From Bacteroidales bacterium (GTDB taxonomy: Bacteria > Bacteroidota > Bacteroidia > Bacteroidales > UBA932): a DNA stretch of 64,000 nt. Shown one piece after another: positions 56,036 to 64,000 of the stretch (the first letter of the stretch is position 1; every line of letters begins with the position of its first letter). A program made the position numbers and the translations under genes. The DNA lies in NCBI GenBank assembly GCA_017935505.1, contig JAGBHM010000024.1, positions 1 to 64,000 of the forward strand. The letters run 5' to 3'. Below the pieces are notes generated by a model that was not told the DNA's origin, did not search any database, and was given only the letters and a program-made list of their open reading frames with translations.

Positions 56036-57337
56036 ATGAATGTACTGGTATTGGGCTCCGGAGGCAGGGAGCATGCTATTGCCTGGAAAATAAAGCAAAG
56101 CGAAAAATGTGAAAAACTATTTTGTATGCCCGGCAATCCGGGAACAGCTCTGATAGCAACAAACCTTGCAGGAGGTGTGAATGACTTTGATGCAATCAAG
56201 GGGGCTGTGCTGGATAATGCCATAGATATTGTTGTTGTAGGACCTGAAGATCCGCTTGTAAATGGATTGCGCGACAAGTTTGCTGCAGACAGCCAGCTGG
56301 CCAATGTACTCTTTGTAGGCCCTTCACAGCGAGGTGCAATGCTTGAGGGCAGCAAGGATTTTGCAAAGGAGTTCATGAGCAGACATGGAATACCAACTGC
56401 TTCATACAGAAGTTTTACATCAACCGATATCGACCAGGCCGATAAGTTTCTCGAGTCGCTGCAGGCTCCATATGTGCTCAAAGCCGACGGTCTTGCAGCA
56501 GGAAAGGGTGTGCTTATCCCTGAAACCTTGGAGGAGGCAAAGGCCTCTCTCAGGGAGATGTTGGGCGGAATGTTCGGAGCAGCCGGCAATACCGTGGTTA
56601 TAGAGGAGTTCCTCAGAGGTATTGAGGTGTCGGTATTTGTCCTTACAGACGGCAAGGATTATCTGATTCTGCCTGAGGCAAAAGATTACAAACGTATAGG
56701 TGTAGGGGATAAAGGTTTGAATACCGGAGGAATGGGTGCAGTTTCACCTGTAGGGTTTGCAGATGCTCAGTTTATGGAAAAAGTTGAGGAGCGCATAATT
56801 AAACCTACAGTGAATGGTTTGGCTGCCGACGGTATTGATTATAAAGGATTTATATTCATCGGTCTCATGAATTGCAATGGAGACCCTTATGTGATCGAGT
56901 ATAATGTGCGTATGGGAGATCCTGAGACAGAGGCTGTGATGACCAGAATTGATTCAGATCTTCTTTCTCACCTTGAGGCTGTGGCAAAAGGGGAACTTTC
57001 CGGCGAAAAGATTGTGATATCAGAAGAGGGAGCCCTCACTGTAGTGTGTGTGTCGGGCGGATATCCGCAGTCATACGGCAAAGGGTATGAGATATTCGGT
57101 TCAGAGTATCTGGAGAGATCATCTGTCGAGGATAAAATCAAGATATTCCATGCAGGAACATCAATGAAAGAGGGTAAACTTGTAACATCCGGCGGCCGTG
57201 TTCTTGCGGTAACTGTAAATGGAAAAGGTATAGAGAAGAGCCGTGAGGTTGTCTACCCTGAGATAGACAAGATAATGTACACCAACAAATATTACAGATC
57301 TGATATAGGACTCGACCTGTTGAAATATGAGAAATAA
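56036..57337 (+). CDS. purD: Phosphoribosylamine--glycine ligase
   Basis: PurD joins phosphoribosylamine and glycine in the second step of purine synthesis. The 433-residue ATP-grasp enzyme starts MNVLVLGSGGREHAI. It has the VLKADGLAAGKGV nucleotide-binding stretch, the metal-binding EYNVRMGDPETE and the C-terminal domain with SGGRVLAVT. It is nearly contiguous with the deacetylase gene, and its last 11 bases overlap the next gene. Confidence 0.97.
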   Translation: MNVLVLGSGGREHAIAWKIKQSEKCEKLFCMPGNPGTALIATNLAGGVNDFDAIKGAVLDNAIDIVVVGPEDPLVNGLRDKFAADSQLANVLFVGPSQRGAMLEGSKDFAKEFMSRHGIPTASYRSFTSTDIDQADKFLESLQAPYVLKADGLAAGKGVLIPETLEEAKASLREMLGGMFGAAGNTVVIEEFLRGIEVSVFVLTDGKDYLILPEAKDYKRIGVGDKGLNTGGMGAVSPVGFADAQFMEKVEERIIKPTVNGLAADGIDYKGFIFIGLMNCNGDPYVIEYNVRMGDPETEAVMTRIDSDLLSHLEAVAKGELSGEKIVISEEGALTVVCVSGGYPQSYGKGYEIFGSEYLERSSVEDKIKIFHAGTSMKEGKLVTSGGRVLAVTVNGKGIEKSREVVYPEIDKIMYTNKYYRSDIGLDLLKYEK

Positions 57338-58265
57338 GATAGTCCAGACGGTATTGCCTTACTGTACTCTTCTCCTTTTGGTGATAATAGCAATATTTGC
57401 ACCTGTGGAGAAGAACAGTACCGGATGGATTCCGCTCACCGGCGGTCTGGTTGATGGATGCCAGTGGGTCAGCGGGATACTGTCGGTGGTGCTGATGGTG
57501 ACAGGTGTGGGCGTAATACTGTCGGGTCTCTATCTGGTATTGCTGAAGACCAATACAATTCCTTTCGGACGCTGTGCTGCTCTGCTACTCATGCTTTTGT
57601 TTTCCAACCCGCATGCGCTGCATTTCAATACAATCTATCTGGTACTGGCCTGTATCGTGTGGGCGAAATATTGTATTTTGGAGAGACAGATATTTGTCTG
57701 CTATATGCTCTTGTCTTTGGCATCGCTCTTCTATGCTCCAGCCATATGGCTCGTACCGGCGTTTCTTTTGATGGGGGCATTCAGCGGTATGCCGGAACGG
57801 TTGAGAAGTTTTGTAAAATCATTGTCGGGAGCATTTTTGCCACACATATATGTATTGGTATTCAGATGGATAAGATTTGATGATGCAGATGTTTACCTCT
57901 ACCATTTCGCACATGAGGCCACAGCTATCTGCACCCCTTTCCACCAACTTGGAATGCCAGACTATTTCTTTATATTATGCTTGCTGTATGTGCTCTACAG
58001 GGCTGTTTCATTCATTATGGCAAAAAATCCGATGGGTATGCTTGCATTTATGCTCAAAACCGATGCAGTATCGCTTTTTCTCTTTTTTATATTGTTCCTG
58101 CTATTCAGTAAAAGTTGCATGCCGGTGCTTTCGCTGCTCTACTTTCCGGGAGCTGTCATCCTTGCCTACTATTTTAAAAATTGCGGAAAAACCAGCCGCA
58201 CAAATGTTGAAATGTTGCTGCTGATGACGGCACTGCTATTGGGCAGTTTGTCGCATATAGTCTGA
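57327..58265 (+). CDS. Polytopic membrane protein of unknown function
   Basis: The 312-residue protein has about eight to ten hydrophobic segments with short loops and no enzymatic motif that I recognise. It may belong to the DUF6427-like membrane proteins of Bacteroidota, but I cannot confirm that. The start overlaps the end of purD by 11 bases, suggesting translational coupling; its end faces the convergent sigma gene with an 8-base gap. Confidence 0.7.
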   Translation: MRNKIVQTVLPYCTLLLLVIIAIFAPVEKNSTGWIPLTGGLVDGCQWVSGILSVVLMVTGVGVILSGLYLVLLKTNTIPFGRCAALLLMLLFSNPHALHFNTIYLVLACIVWAKYCILERQIFVCYMLLSLASLFYAPAIWLVPAFLLMGAFSGMPERLRSFVKSLSGAFLPHIYVLVFRWIRFDDADVYLYHFAHEATAICTPFHQLGMPDYFFILCLLYVLYRAVSFIMAKNPMGMLAFMLKTDAVSLFLFFILFLLFSKSCMPVLSLLYFPGAVILAYYFKNCGKTSRTNVEMLLLMTALLLGSLSHIV

Positions 58266-58273
58266 TTTGGCTG

Positions 58274-58858
58274 CTATTTGAACCAGTGTTTGAACCACCA
58301 GACAGAGAGGTAGATGAATGCAATTACCATTTCATACCTATGTCTGTCGTGCATAAATGCTCTCAATTTCTCAATCATCTTGGCCTTGCGCTTTTTTACT
58401 GCACTCTCGGATATTCCAAGGCGCTGGGCTATTTCAGTATTTTTGAGTCCCTCTTCAAAACTCATCTCAACAATCTCTCTATAAGATTCTGGCAGATTGT
58501 CGATTGCACTGAAGAGCCTCCTGAGGGTCTCCTGCTCTATAAGGAATGTTAAAGAATCATGCTCCGAAATCTCTACTGCCTTAAGAAAATTTTTCTTTGA
58601 AGAGGCTTTACGAAGAATGCTTATGACTTTGTTTTTACACGATGTGTATAGGTATGACTTTAATTGTGAGGATGTTGCAATCTGCTTTCTATTGAGATAT
58701 GTCTTGTAAATGGAGTCTTGTACACAATCTTCGGCTAGAAAAGAGTAGTCATATCCCAAAAGCCTTATGGCATATGACATAAGGGCGGGATATACACTAT
58801 CATATACCACCTCCATAGAGCCAGACATGAAGTCGTTATATAAAACATCACCTTTCAC
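58274..58858 (-). CDS. ECF sigma factor (RNA polymerase sigma-70 family)
   Basis: The 194-residue protein has sigma region 2 (SFLAEDCVQDSIYKTYLNR near 39-57) and region 4 (LPESYREIVEMSFEEGLKNTEIAQRLGISESAVKKRK, split here by the usual helix-turn-helix). No regions 1 or 3 are present, so it is an ECF type. The start is GTG at 58858; an ATG at 58825 is possible. It has a good housekeeping promoter. It lies head-to-head with fecR, susC and susD, the expected targets of FecI-like regulation. Confidence 0.92.
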   Translation of the reverse strand: MKGDVLYNDFMSGSMEVVYDSVYPALMSYAIRLLGYDYSFLAEDCVQDSIYKTYLNRKQIATSSQLKSYLYTSCKNKVISILRKASSKKNFLKAVEISEHDSLTFLIEQETLRRLFSAIDNLPESYREIVEMSFEEGLKNTEIAQRLGISESAVKKRKAKMIEKLRAFMHDRHRYEMVIAFIYLSVWWFKHWFK

Positions 58859-58882
58859 GAAGCGAAAGTATTAATTCTTTTT

Positions 58883-58913
58883 CAAAAATAAAAGGTGTCC
58901 TTTTGGAAGGCAA
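58883..58913 (-). promoter_or_regulatory. Promoter of the ECF sigma gene
   Basis: On the minus strand TTG (58911-58913) and TATTTTTG (58883-58890) are 20 bases apart, 25 bases before the GTG start. I found no TAnnTTTG match for the opposite fecR gene in the same gap. Confidence 0.75.
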
Positions 58914-58970
58914 TTGCGTTATAAAGTTTAAGGAATGCATTTAATTATTGAATAGACTAGATACAATAAT

Positions 58971-60167
58971 ATGGAAAATCTCTCTTTTGAAATAATATCA
59001 GAGTTGATTCTAAAGAAGATAGAGGGGCGTATAACTCCTGAAGAAGAGGAAGTCTTACAGAATTGGATTGACAGTTCTCCTAAAAACAGTCAACTCTATA
59101 GTAAACTTTCCAATACTTCCTATTTGCATGGCCAGTACCAAAAATGGAGAGTCATAAAGAGTAATTCGCATGAATCCAGGCAAGCTATGCTGGTGAGAAT
59201 CAGTAGAGATAAAAGTAATTTCCGGGAAATGGCAAAGAATGTTGCAGCAGTTGCTGTGGTAGTCCTTGTTGGTGTACTCTCCTATTGTTTGTATTTCAGC
59301 AACCAAAGGTATGAGGCGCTATTGGCAAAGCAGGAGACTGAGCAATATCTCTCTTCTATACACCATGGACAGACAAAGGCTACACTGACAACAGACACTG
59401 GCAAGAAGGTTGTGTTGGGAGATAGCCCAGAATCAAACGAAAAGGCAATGAAATCTTTGAATAAAGTCAAAAATGCAGGAGTCGCAAAAACTCAAAATAA
59501 TAATGCAGACCGGATTGCCTTAAGTAATCTTGAGACCCCAAGGGGAGGGGAGTTCCATATAATACTGGAGGATAGTACTGAAGTTTGGCTCAATGCAGAA
59601 TCTTCATTGAAGTATCCTGAATATTTCAACAAGCATGTGCGTGAAGTGGCGGTTACAGGAGAAGCCTACTTCAAAGTATCGAAAGATGCATCACGACCTT
59701 TCTATGTAAACAGTGCAGGGCATAAAATTAAGGTATATGGAACGGAGTTCAACATCTCTTCATATGATGATGAAGAGTTTGTATATACCACACTTGTCTC
59801 CGGCAGTATATCACTGCAACCGCAAAACAACAGCGGTACAGAGCTTTTTCTCACACCCGGCCATCAGGCTGTATATGCTAGAACAGATAGTACTACATCC
59901 ATAAAGAGCATAAAGACAGATATTGTCACCAGCTGGAAAGAGGGAATGTTCGTCTTTGAAGACAAAACTCTTGACCAGATAATGAAGCAACTTGGCCGCT
60001 GGTATGATTTCTCTTATCGGTTTTCGGATGATAAAGTTGCCAATACCGTCTTTATGGGACGTATCCCGAGGTATGGAAAATTTGGAGATGTTCTGGAGAT
60101 ACTTGAAAAGAGCGGTAATATAAAACTTGAAGTAAATAAAAAGCAGATAATAATATCACATAAATAG
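58971..60167 (+). CDS. FecR-type anti-sigma factor
   Basis: The 398-residue protein holds the sigma factor inactive until the outer-membrane receptor signals. The cytoplasmic N-terminus (1-88) would bind sigma. One membrane helix is at about 89-108, the periplasmic FecR domain at about 180-280 (TPRGGEFHIILEDSTEVWLNAESS region), and a C-terminal DUF4974 domain at about 320-398. The order FecR-SusC-SusD follows. The gap to the TonB-dependent receptor is 27 bases. Confidence 0.94.
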   Translation: MENLSFEIISELILKKIEGRITPEEEEVLQNWIDSSPKNSQLYSKLSNTSYLHGQYQKWRVIKSNSHESRQAMLVRISRDKSNFREMAKNVAAVAVVVLVGVLSYCLYFSNQRYEALLAKQETEQYLSSIHHGQTKATLTTDTGKKVVLGDSPESNEKAMKSLNKVKNAGVAKTQNNNADRIALSNLETPRGGEFHIILEDSTEVWLNAESSLKYPEYFNKHVREVAVTGEAYFKVSKDASRPFYVNSAGHKIKVYGTEFNISSYDDEEFVYTTLVSGSISLQPQNNSGTELFLTPGHQAVYARTDSTTSIKSIKTDIVTSWKEGMFVFEDKTLDQIMKQLGRWYDFSYRFSDDKVANTVFMGRIPRYGKFGDVLEILEKSGNIKLEVNKKQIIISHK

Positions 60168-60194
60168 AAAATTATTAACCTAAAACGCGAGCTT

Positions 60195-63100
60195 ATGGAT
60201 AAAACACTTCATTTCAGAAGGTTACTCATTCTGGTAATCTCTGTACTGTGTTCAATCACAGCATTCTCTCAAAGTATAAGTATTGAATGCGTTGACATGC
60301 CTATGGATAAAGTCATTTCAGTACTTGAAGAGCAGTCGAATTACTCATTTGTGTATCAGAAAAATGAATTACGTAATATTCCGTCGGTAACATATACTGT
60401 ACGTGATGGTAATATTGAAAATGTGGTTGATGCAATATGCAGGCAGGTGGGTTTGAGTTACGAAATTGTGCAGCAGACTATTGTTTTGAAAAAAGCAGAA
60501 CAGAAACCAGCTGTAAATATCAAGGTTTCGGGAAGGATTACTGCAGAGGAAGACGGTCTGCCTATACCTTATGCCAGTGTTATAATTGATGGTACAAAGA
60601 CCGGAGTTGAAGCTACAGAAGATGGTCGTTATACAGTGAGTAATGTGCCTGAAAATGGCAGGTTGAAAATACAGGCCTTGGGATATGAGACACTTCTTGT
60701 TGATGTGCGTTCAAAAGGAATAATTGATGTAGTTCTAAAACGCAGCACAGTCCTTCTGGAGGAGACAATAGTTGTGGCATATGGTACTGCTAAGAAAGGT
60801 TCAATAACCGGCTCTGCAGCAGTTGTCGATAATAATAAATTGAGCAAGAGAGTTGTAGCTAATGTTACTAAATCTATAGAGGGTAATGTTGCCGGAGTAC
60901 AGATGACATCAGGCTCCGGACAACCAGGAGAGGGATCAAGTATCATTATTAGAGGTTATGGTTCGATAAATGCATCAAAGAGTCCGCTGATTGTGCTGGA
61001 CGGTATACCTTATGATGGAGCGTTGGCTGGTATTAATCCAAATGATATAGAGAGTATTACCGTATTGAAGGATGCCTCTTCGGGTGCATTGTACGGTGCT
61101 CGTGGTGCAAATGGAGTGCTTTTGATTACAACCAAGAAAGGTAAGGCCGGAAAGGTAAAGATCCAGTATACCGGAACTGTAGGTCTTACCAGCAATGCAT
61201 TGCCATATTACGACAGAACTTCTCAGAAGGATTTTGTTCAATTGACATATGAATCTTTGAGGAATGACTTCTTCCTTACCGGAAGCTATTCTTGGGAACA
61301 AAGTATGGATTTGGCAAGAAAAGAGCTGTCGGGCACCTTTGGAGGGGAGATTTATAATCCTTTTAAAAATTATACTTGGGAGACAATTATAGGTGATGAC
61401 GGATATGTACGTTCAGATGCAGTCTCAGCATGGGATGAGGATTGGCTTGAAGATGGTATTGTTAATAATAGTGCACTCAGACAGGAGCATGTCGTTACAA
61501 TAAGTGGAGGAAGTGAAAACATCAGAGCAATGTTGTCGCTCGGCTATCTTGATGAGGAGGGTTATGTAAGCACAACCGGTTTTGAAAGGTACAGTGGTCG
61601 TGCAAATATTGATGCAAACCCTACAAAATGGCTTGCAATGGGATTGAATATGTCGTTCTCTAAAGCTACATATGAAGGTCTGATGAACTCAGGAAACTCA
61701 TATGGTAACCAATTCTACTATGCACAGCTCGCAGGTCCGATCTATCCTGTTTATGAGAAAGATGAAAAGGGTAATACAATTTATGATGAATTTGGCAACA
61801 AGGTATATGATTATGGTGATACAAGAACTTGTTGGCCTGGTTGGAGCCTTGTGGGATTGCTTTATGACGATTCGCATACTCAGGAAAATGTAAATACAAG
61901 TGTGAGGACATACCTTACATTGGGTACAGATGATGATAAAGCAGGATTTTTAAAGGGTCTAAAATTTACTGTAAATTTTGGTGCTGACAACCGGGATATT
62001 CATGAGACAAACTATAATAATATGTATAACGGAAGTTATGCTGCATCAAATGGCCGTTTGCAGAAATATGCAAAGAGAACCCAGAGCTTCACAATAAACC
62101 AGTTGCTTACATATAACAGGACATTCGGTGATCATAGTGTTGATTTTGTGGCAGGTCACGAGTATTATCAGTACCAGTACAAATATCTGTATGGAACAAA
62201 GACAAATTTGGTGGACGGTATTCTTGAATTGCGTCCTGCAACATCAAATATCGACAATGATTCATACAGCAACCGATATACAATTGAGTCATATTTGTCG
62301 AGATTGAACTATAGCTACAAAGACAAATACTATATCTCTGTCTCAGCAAGAAGGGATGGCTCTTCAAGATTTCACAAAGATTATCGTTGGGGAAACTTCT
62401 GGTCAGTGGGAGGAAACTGGCGTGTCACCCAGGAAAAGTTTATGAAGAATGTCAATTGGATTAACAATTTGAATGTGAAAGCAAGTTATGGAGTGCAGGG
62501 TAATGATGATCTTGACACCTATTACGCATGGCAGAGTTTTTACAATCTGAACTACTCAAATGACGGTATGACTGGTGCAATGGTTTCTTCACTTGAAAAT
62601 ACCAATATTTCGTGGGAAAAAAACTCAAACTTCAATGTCGGAATCGAGGCGAAAATGTTTAATAGCAGACTTGATTTGAATGTTGAATGGTATTCGCGCA
62701 AGACTACTGATATGCTCCTGAATTATCCTATGGCCCTTTCTACAGGATTTAGCGGATATGACGCAAATACAGGAAGTCTTATAAATAAAGGTATTGAATT
62801 TTCGGTTTCAGGAGTTCTCCTCGACAAAAAGAATATACTGTGGCGTGCAACTGTGATAGGAACCTCAATAAAGAACAAAATTCTGGAACTTACAACTGAG
62901 TCTCCGAGCTATCAGAGCGGACAGCACAGATATGAAGAGGGCCGTCCTATCTATACATTCTATATGCCAAGATTTGCGGGTGTGAATCCTGAGACAGGAG
63001 CAGAGCAGTGGTATGCTTATGAGAGTATGGATGAAAATGGTAATGCAGTAGGGGAGTATATTACTGAGGATTATTCAAAAGCCACAGCATCACGCTACTA

Positions 63101-63596
63101 TTTAGGCAGTCGCATTCCTAAATTCAACGGCTCGTTCGGAATGGATTTCGAACTATTCAAAAATATTGATATAAACATCCTTACAACTTTTTCTTTGGGC
63201 GGAAAAGTTTATGATTCGGTATACAAAGAACTAGTATATCCTAGCCAATATGCACGCGCAATTTCGTCGGATGTCCTCGATAGATGGCAGAAACCAGGTG
63301 ATATTACAGATGAACCGAGAATGTCAATAACTTCAGCATCGGCTAATATCTCAGACAGATTCTTGATAAATGCTTCATATTTTACAATCAAGAACATAAC
63401 AATCGGTTATACCTTGCCTCAGAGGATATCAAAGAAAATAGGAGCTTCAAAGGTGAGGATATATGCATCTCTTGACAATCTGAAGACCTTCTCGCACCTT
63501 AATGGTATGAATCCTCAATACAATATAGGAGGTTCAACAACCTATATCTATGCTCCGAGCAGGACTTCATTAATTGGTTTGAATCTTGAATTTTAA
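60195..63596 (+). CDS. SusC/RagA family TonB-linked outer-membrane protein with STN domain
   Basis: SusC-like barrels import oligosaccharides or peptides with a SusD lid. The 1133-residue protein starts with a signal peptide (1-26), then an STN domain (about 27-98, SIECVDMPMDKVISVLEEQS). A carboxypeptidase-regulatory beta-sandwich (about 112-190) and the TonB plug (about 200-315, with VLKDASSGALYGARGANG) follow, then a large barrel ending LNLEF with a terminal aromatic. The STN domain is the signalling module that contacts FecR, linking substrate binding to the ECF sigma factor. Confidence 0.96.
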   Translation: MDKTLHFRRLLILVISVLCSITAFSQSISIECVDMPMDKVISVLEEQSNYSFVYQKNELRNIPSVTYTVRDGNIENVVDAICRQVGLSYEIVQQTIVLKKAEQKPAVNIKVSGRITAEEDGLPIPYASVIIDGTKTGVEATEDGRYTVSNVPENGRLKIQALGYETLLVDVRSKGIIDVVLKRSTVLLEETIVVAYGTAKKGSITGSAAVVDNNKLSKRVVANVTKSIEGNVAGVQMTSGSGQPGEGSSIIIRGYGSINASKSPLIVLDGIPYDGALAGINPNDIESITVLKDASSGALYGARGANGVLLITTKKGKAGKVKIQYTGTVGLTSNALPYYDRTSQKDFVQLTYESLRNDFFLTGSYSWEQSMDLARKELSGTFGGEIYNPFKNYTWETIIGDDGYVRSDAVSAWDEDWLEDGIVNNSALRQEHVVTISGGSENIRAMLSLGYLDEEGYVSTTGFERYSGRANIDANPTKWLAMGLNMSFSKATYEGLMNSGNSYGNQFYYAQLAGPIYPVYEKDEKGNTIYDEFGNKVYDYGDTRTCWPGWSLVGLLYDDSHTQENVNTSVRTYLTLGTDDDKAGFLKGLKFTVNFGADNRDIHETNYNNMYNGSYAASNGRLQKYAKRTQSFTINQLLTYNRTFGDHSVDFVAGHEYYQYQYKYLYGTKTNLVDGILELRPATSNIDNDSYSNRYTIESYLSRLNYSYKDKYYISVSARRDGSSRFHKDYRWGNFWSVGGNWRVTQEKFMKNVNWINNLNVKASYGVQGNDDLDTYYAWQSFYNLNYSNDGMTGAMVSSLENTNISWEKNSNFNVGIEAKMFNSRLDLNVEWYSRKTTDMLLNYPMALSTGFSGYDANTGSLINKGIEFSVSGVLLDKKNILWRATVIGTSIKNKILELTTESPSYQSGQHRYEEGRPIYTFYMPRFAGVNPETGAEQWYAYESMDENGNAVGEYITEDYSKATASRYYLGSRIPKFNGSFGMDFELFKNIDINILTTFSLGGKVYDSVYKELVYPSQYARAISSDVLDRWQKPGDITDEPRMSITSASANISDRFLINASYFTIKNITIGYTLPQRISKKIGASKVRIYASLDNLKTFSHLNGMNPQYNIGGSTTYIYAPSRTSLIGLNLEF

Positions 63597-63612
63597 ATAA
63601 GAACACGTAAAT

Positions 63613-64000
63613 ATGAATCATATGAAAAAGTTACTTACATATATATTAACAGGCATTGCTTTAGTGAGCCTGTCTATTTCATGCTCGGAGGATAAATTGG
63701 AGACGGCCCCAACAACAGCCGTTTCTGGTTCCAGTATGTTTGACAATGCAACAGCTGCACTTGTTCCTCTAAATGGTATTTATGCTTCAATGCACATGCA
63801 TGGCTGGTGTACAACCGGTAACCATACACAGGCATTTGCCCTCAGAGCCTGTAATTTTGCAGCCGATGCTATGGGCGAAGATATAGTATTTGCAAAACAG
63901 AGAGGTGGCGGCTGGTTCTATAATGAACATACCTATACTATTAAAGTGAAGTGGAATACAACTACATGGCGTCCATACGATTTGTGGAAACAGTTCTATA
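63613..64000 (+). CDS. SusD-like lipoprotein, N-terminal part
   Basis: The frame opens at ATG 63613 and runs off the window (129 residues seen). The signal peptide ends in the lipobox SISC (Cys24). It is followed by EDKLETAPTTAVSG and a helical TPR-like N-terminus (NATAALVPLNGIYASM), as in SusD/RagB surface-exposed substrate-binding partners of SusC. The gap to susC is 16 bases. The C-terminal substrate-binding part lies outside the window. Confidence 0.9.
   Translation, partial: MNHMKKLLTYILTGIALVSLSISCSEDKLETAPTTAVSGSSMFDNATAALVPLNGIYASMHMHGWCTTGNHTQAFALRACNFAADAMGEDIVFAKQRGGGWFYNEHTYTIKVKWNTTTWRPYDLWKQFY

Noticed and set aside
1..64000. CRISPR arrays, complete insertion sequences or integrases
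   Set aside because: I saw no regularly spaced repeats, no transposase or integrase motif, and no long terminal repeats in the window.

Overview
The window is a 64 kb piece of a Bacteroidota chromosome, most likely order Bacteroidales. Three things support this. Promoters are of the Bacteroidota type (TAnnTTTG at -7, TTG/TTTG about 19-22 bases upstream) and Shine-Dalgarno sequences are nearly absent. Lineage families such as DUF4295, DUF4199, DUF4296, DUF1573 and a SusC/SusD pair are present. Rho carries a long low-complexity insertion, as is common in this phylum. The family or genus cannot be fixed from the sequence alone.

Layout. 1-405 is a short accessory-looking edge: the tail of an unrecognised CDS, a terminator, paired GTAC repeats and the 3' end of a tRNA-Leu gene, which may be the boundary of an integrated element lying to the left. 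0.6-8.3 kb holds tig, clpP and clpX (folding and proteolysis), an M20 peptidase, pyrF and a 5'-nucleotidase-like phosphoesterase. 8.2-12.3 kb on the minus strand is rsfS-ftsH-cdsA-psd (ribosome silencing, membrane proteolysis, phospholipid synthesis), divergent from birA. 13.1-13.4 kb has a GC-rich, highly foldable intergenic element of unknown nature. 13.4-19.3 kb on the minus strand holds pepD-rpe, dnaA and an amidase-MCE pair, divergent from an lptD-like gene. ridA and rho follow. 24.7-28.2 kb on the minus strand holds DUF1573, MeaB and a putative 10-TM metal exporter.

28.3-36.7 kb on the plus strand carries an M16 peptidase lipoprotein, a ferredoxin, secA, lpd and a bactofilin. 36.9-39.8 kb on the minus strand holds a DUF4199 protein, a family 2 glycosyltransferase and a C69 dipeptidase. 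39.9-50.1 kb on the plus strand is a translation block: a MscS channel, thrS-infC-rpmI-rplT-lepB, rpmB-rpmG-DUF4295, then ftsY-pheT. A secreted C59 amidase follows. 51.2-55.4 kb on the minus strand is a five-gene operon: DUF4296 lipoprotein, amidohydrolase, radical SAM protein, dtd, deoC. 55.4-58.3 kb on the plus strand is a polysaccharide deacetylase, purD and a membrane protein. From 58.3 kb to the right edge an ECF sigma gene diverges from fecR-susC-susD, the start of a glycan-type uptake locus cut by the window end.

Most of the window is conserved housekeeping sequence, and no clearly new multi-gene system is visible. The observations most worth testing are the structured element at 13.14-13.29 kb, infC with an AUC-type start behind a strong Shine-Dalgarno, the possible attachment junction at tRNA-Leu, and the sigma/FecR/SusC signalling locus at the right edge. 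Several gene starts were moved downstream because a promoter or terminator lies inside the longest possible reading frame.
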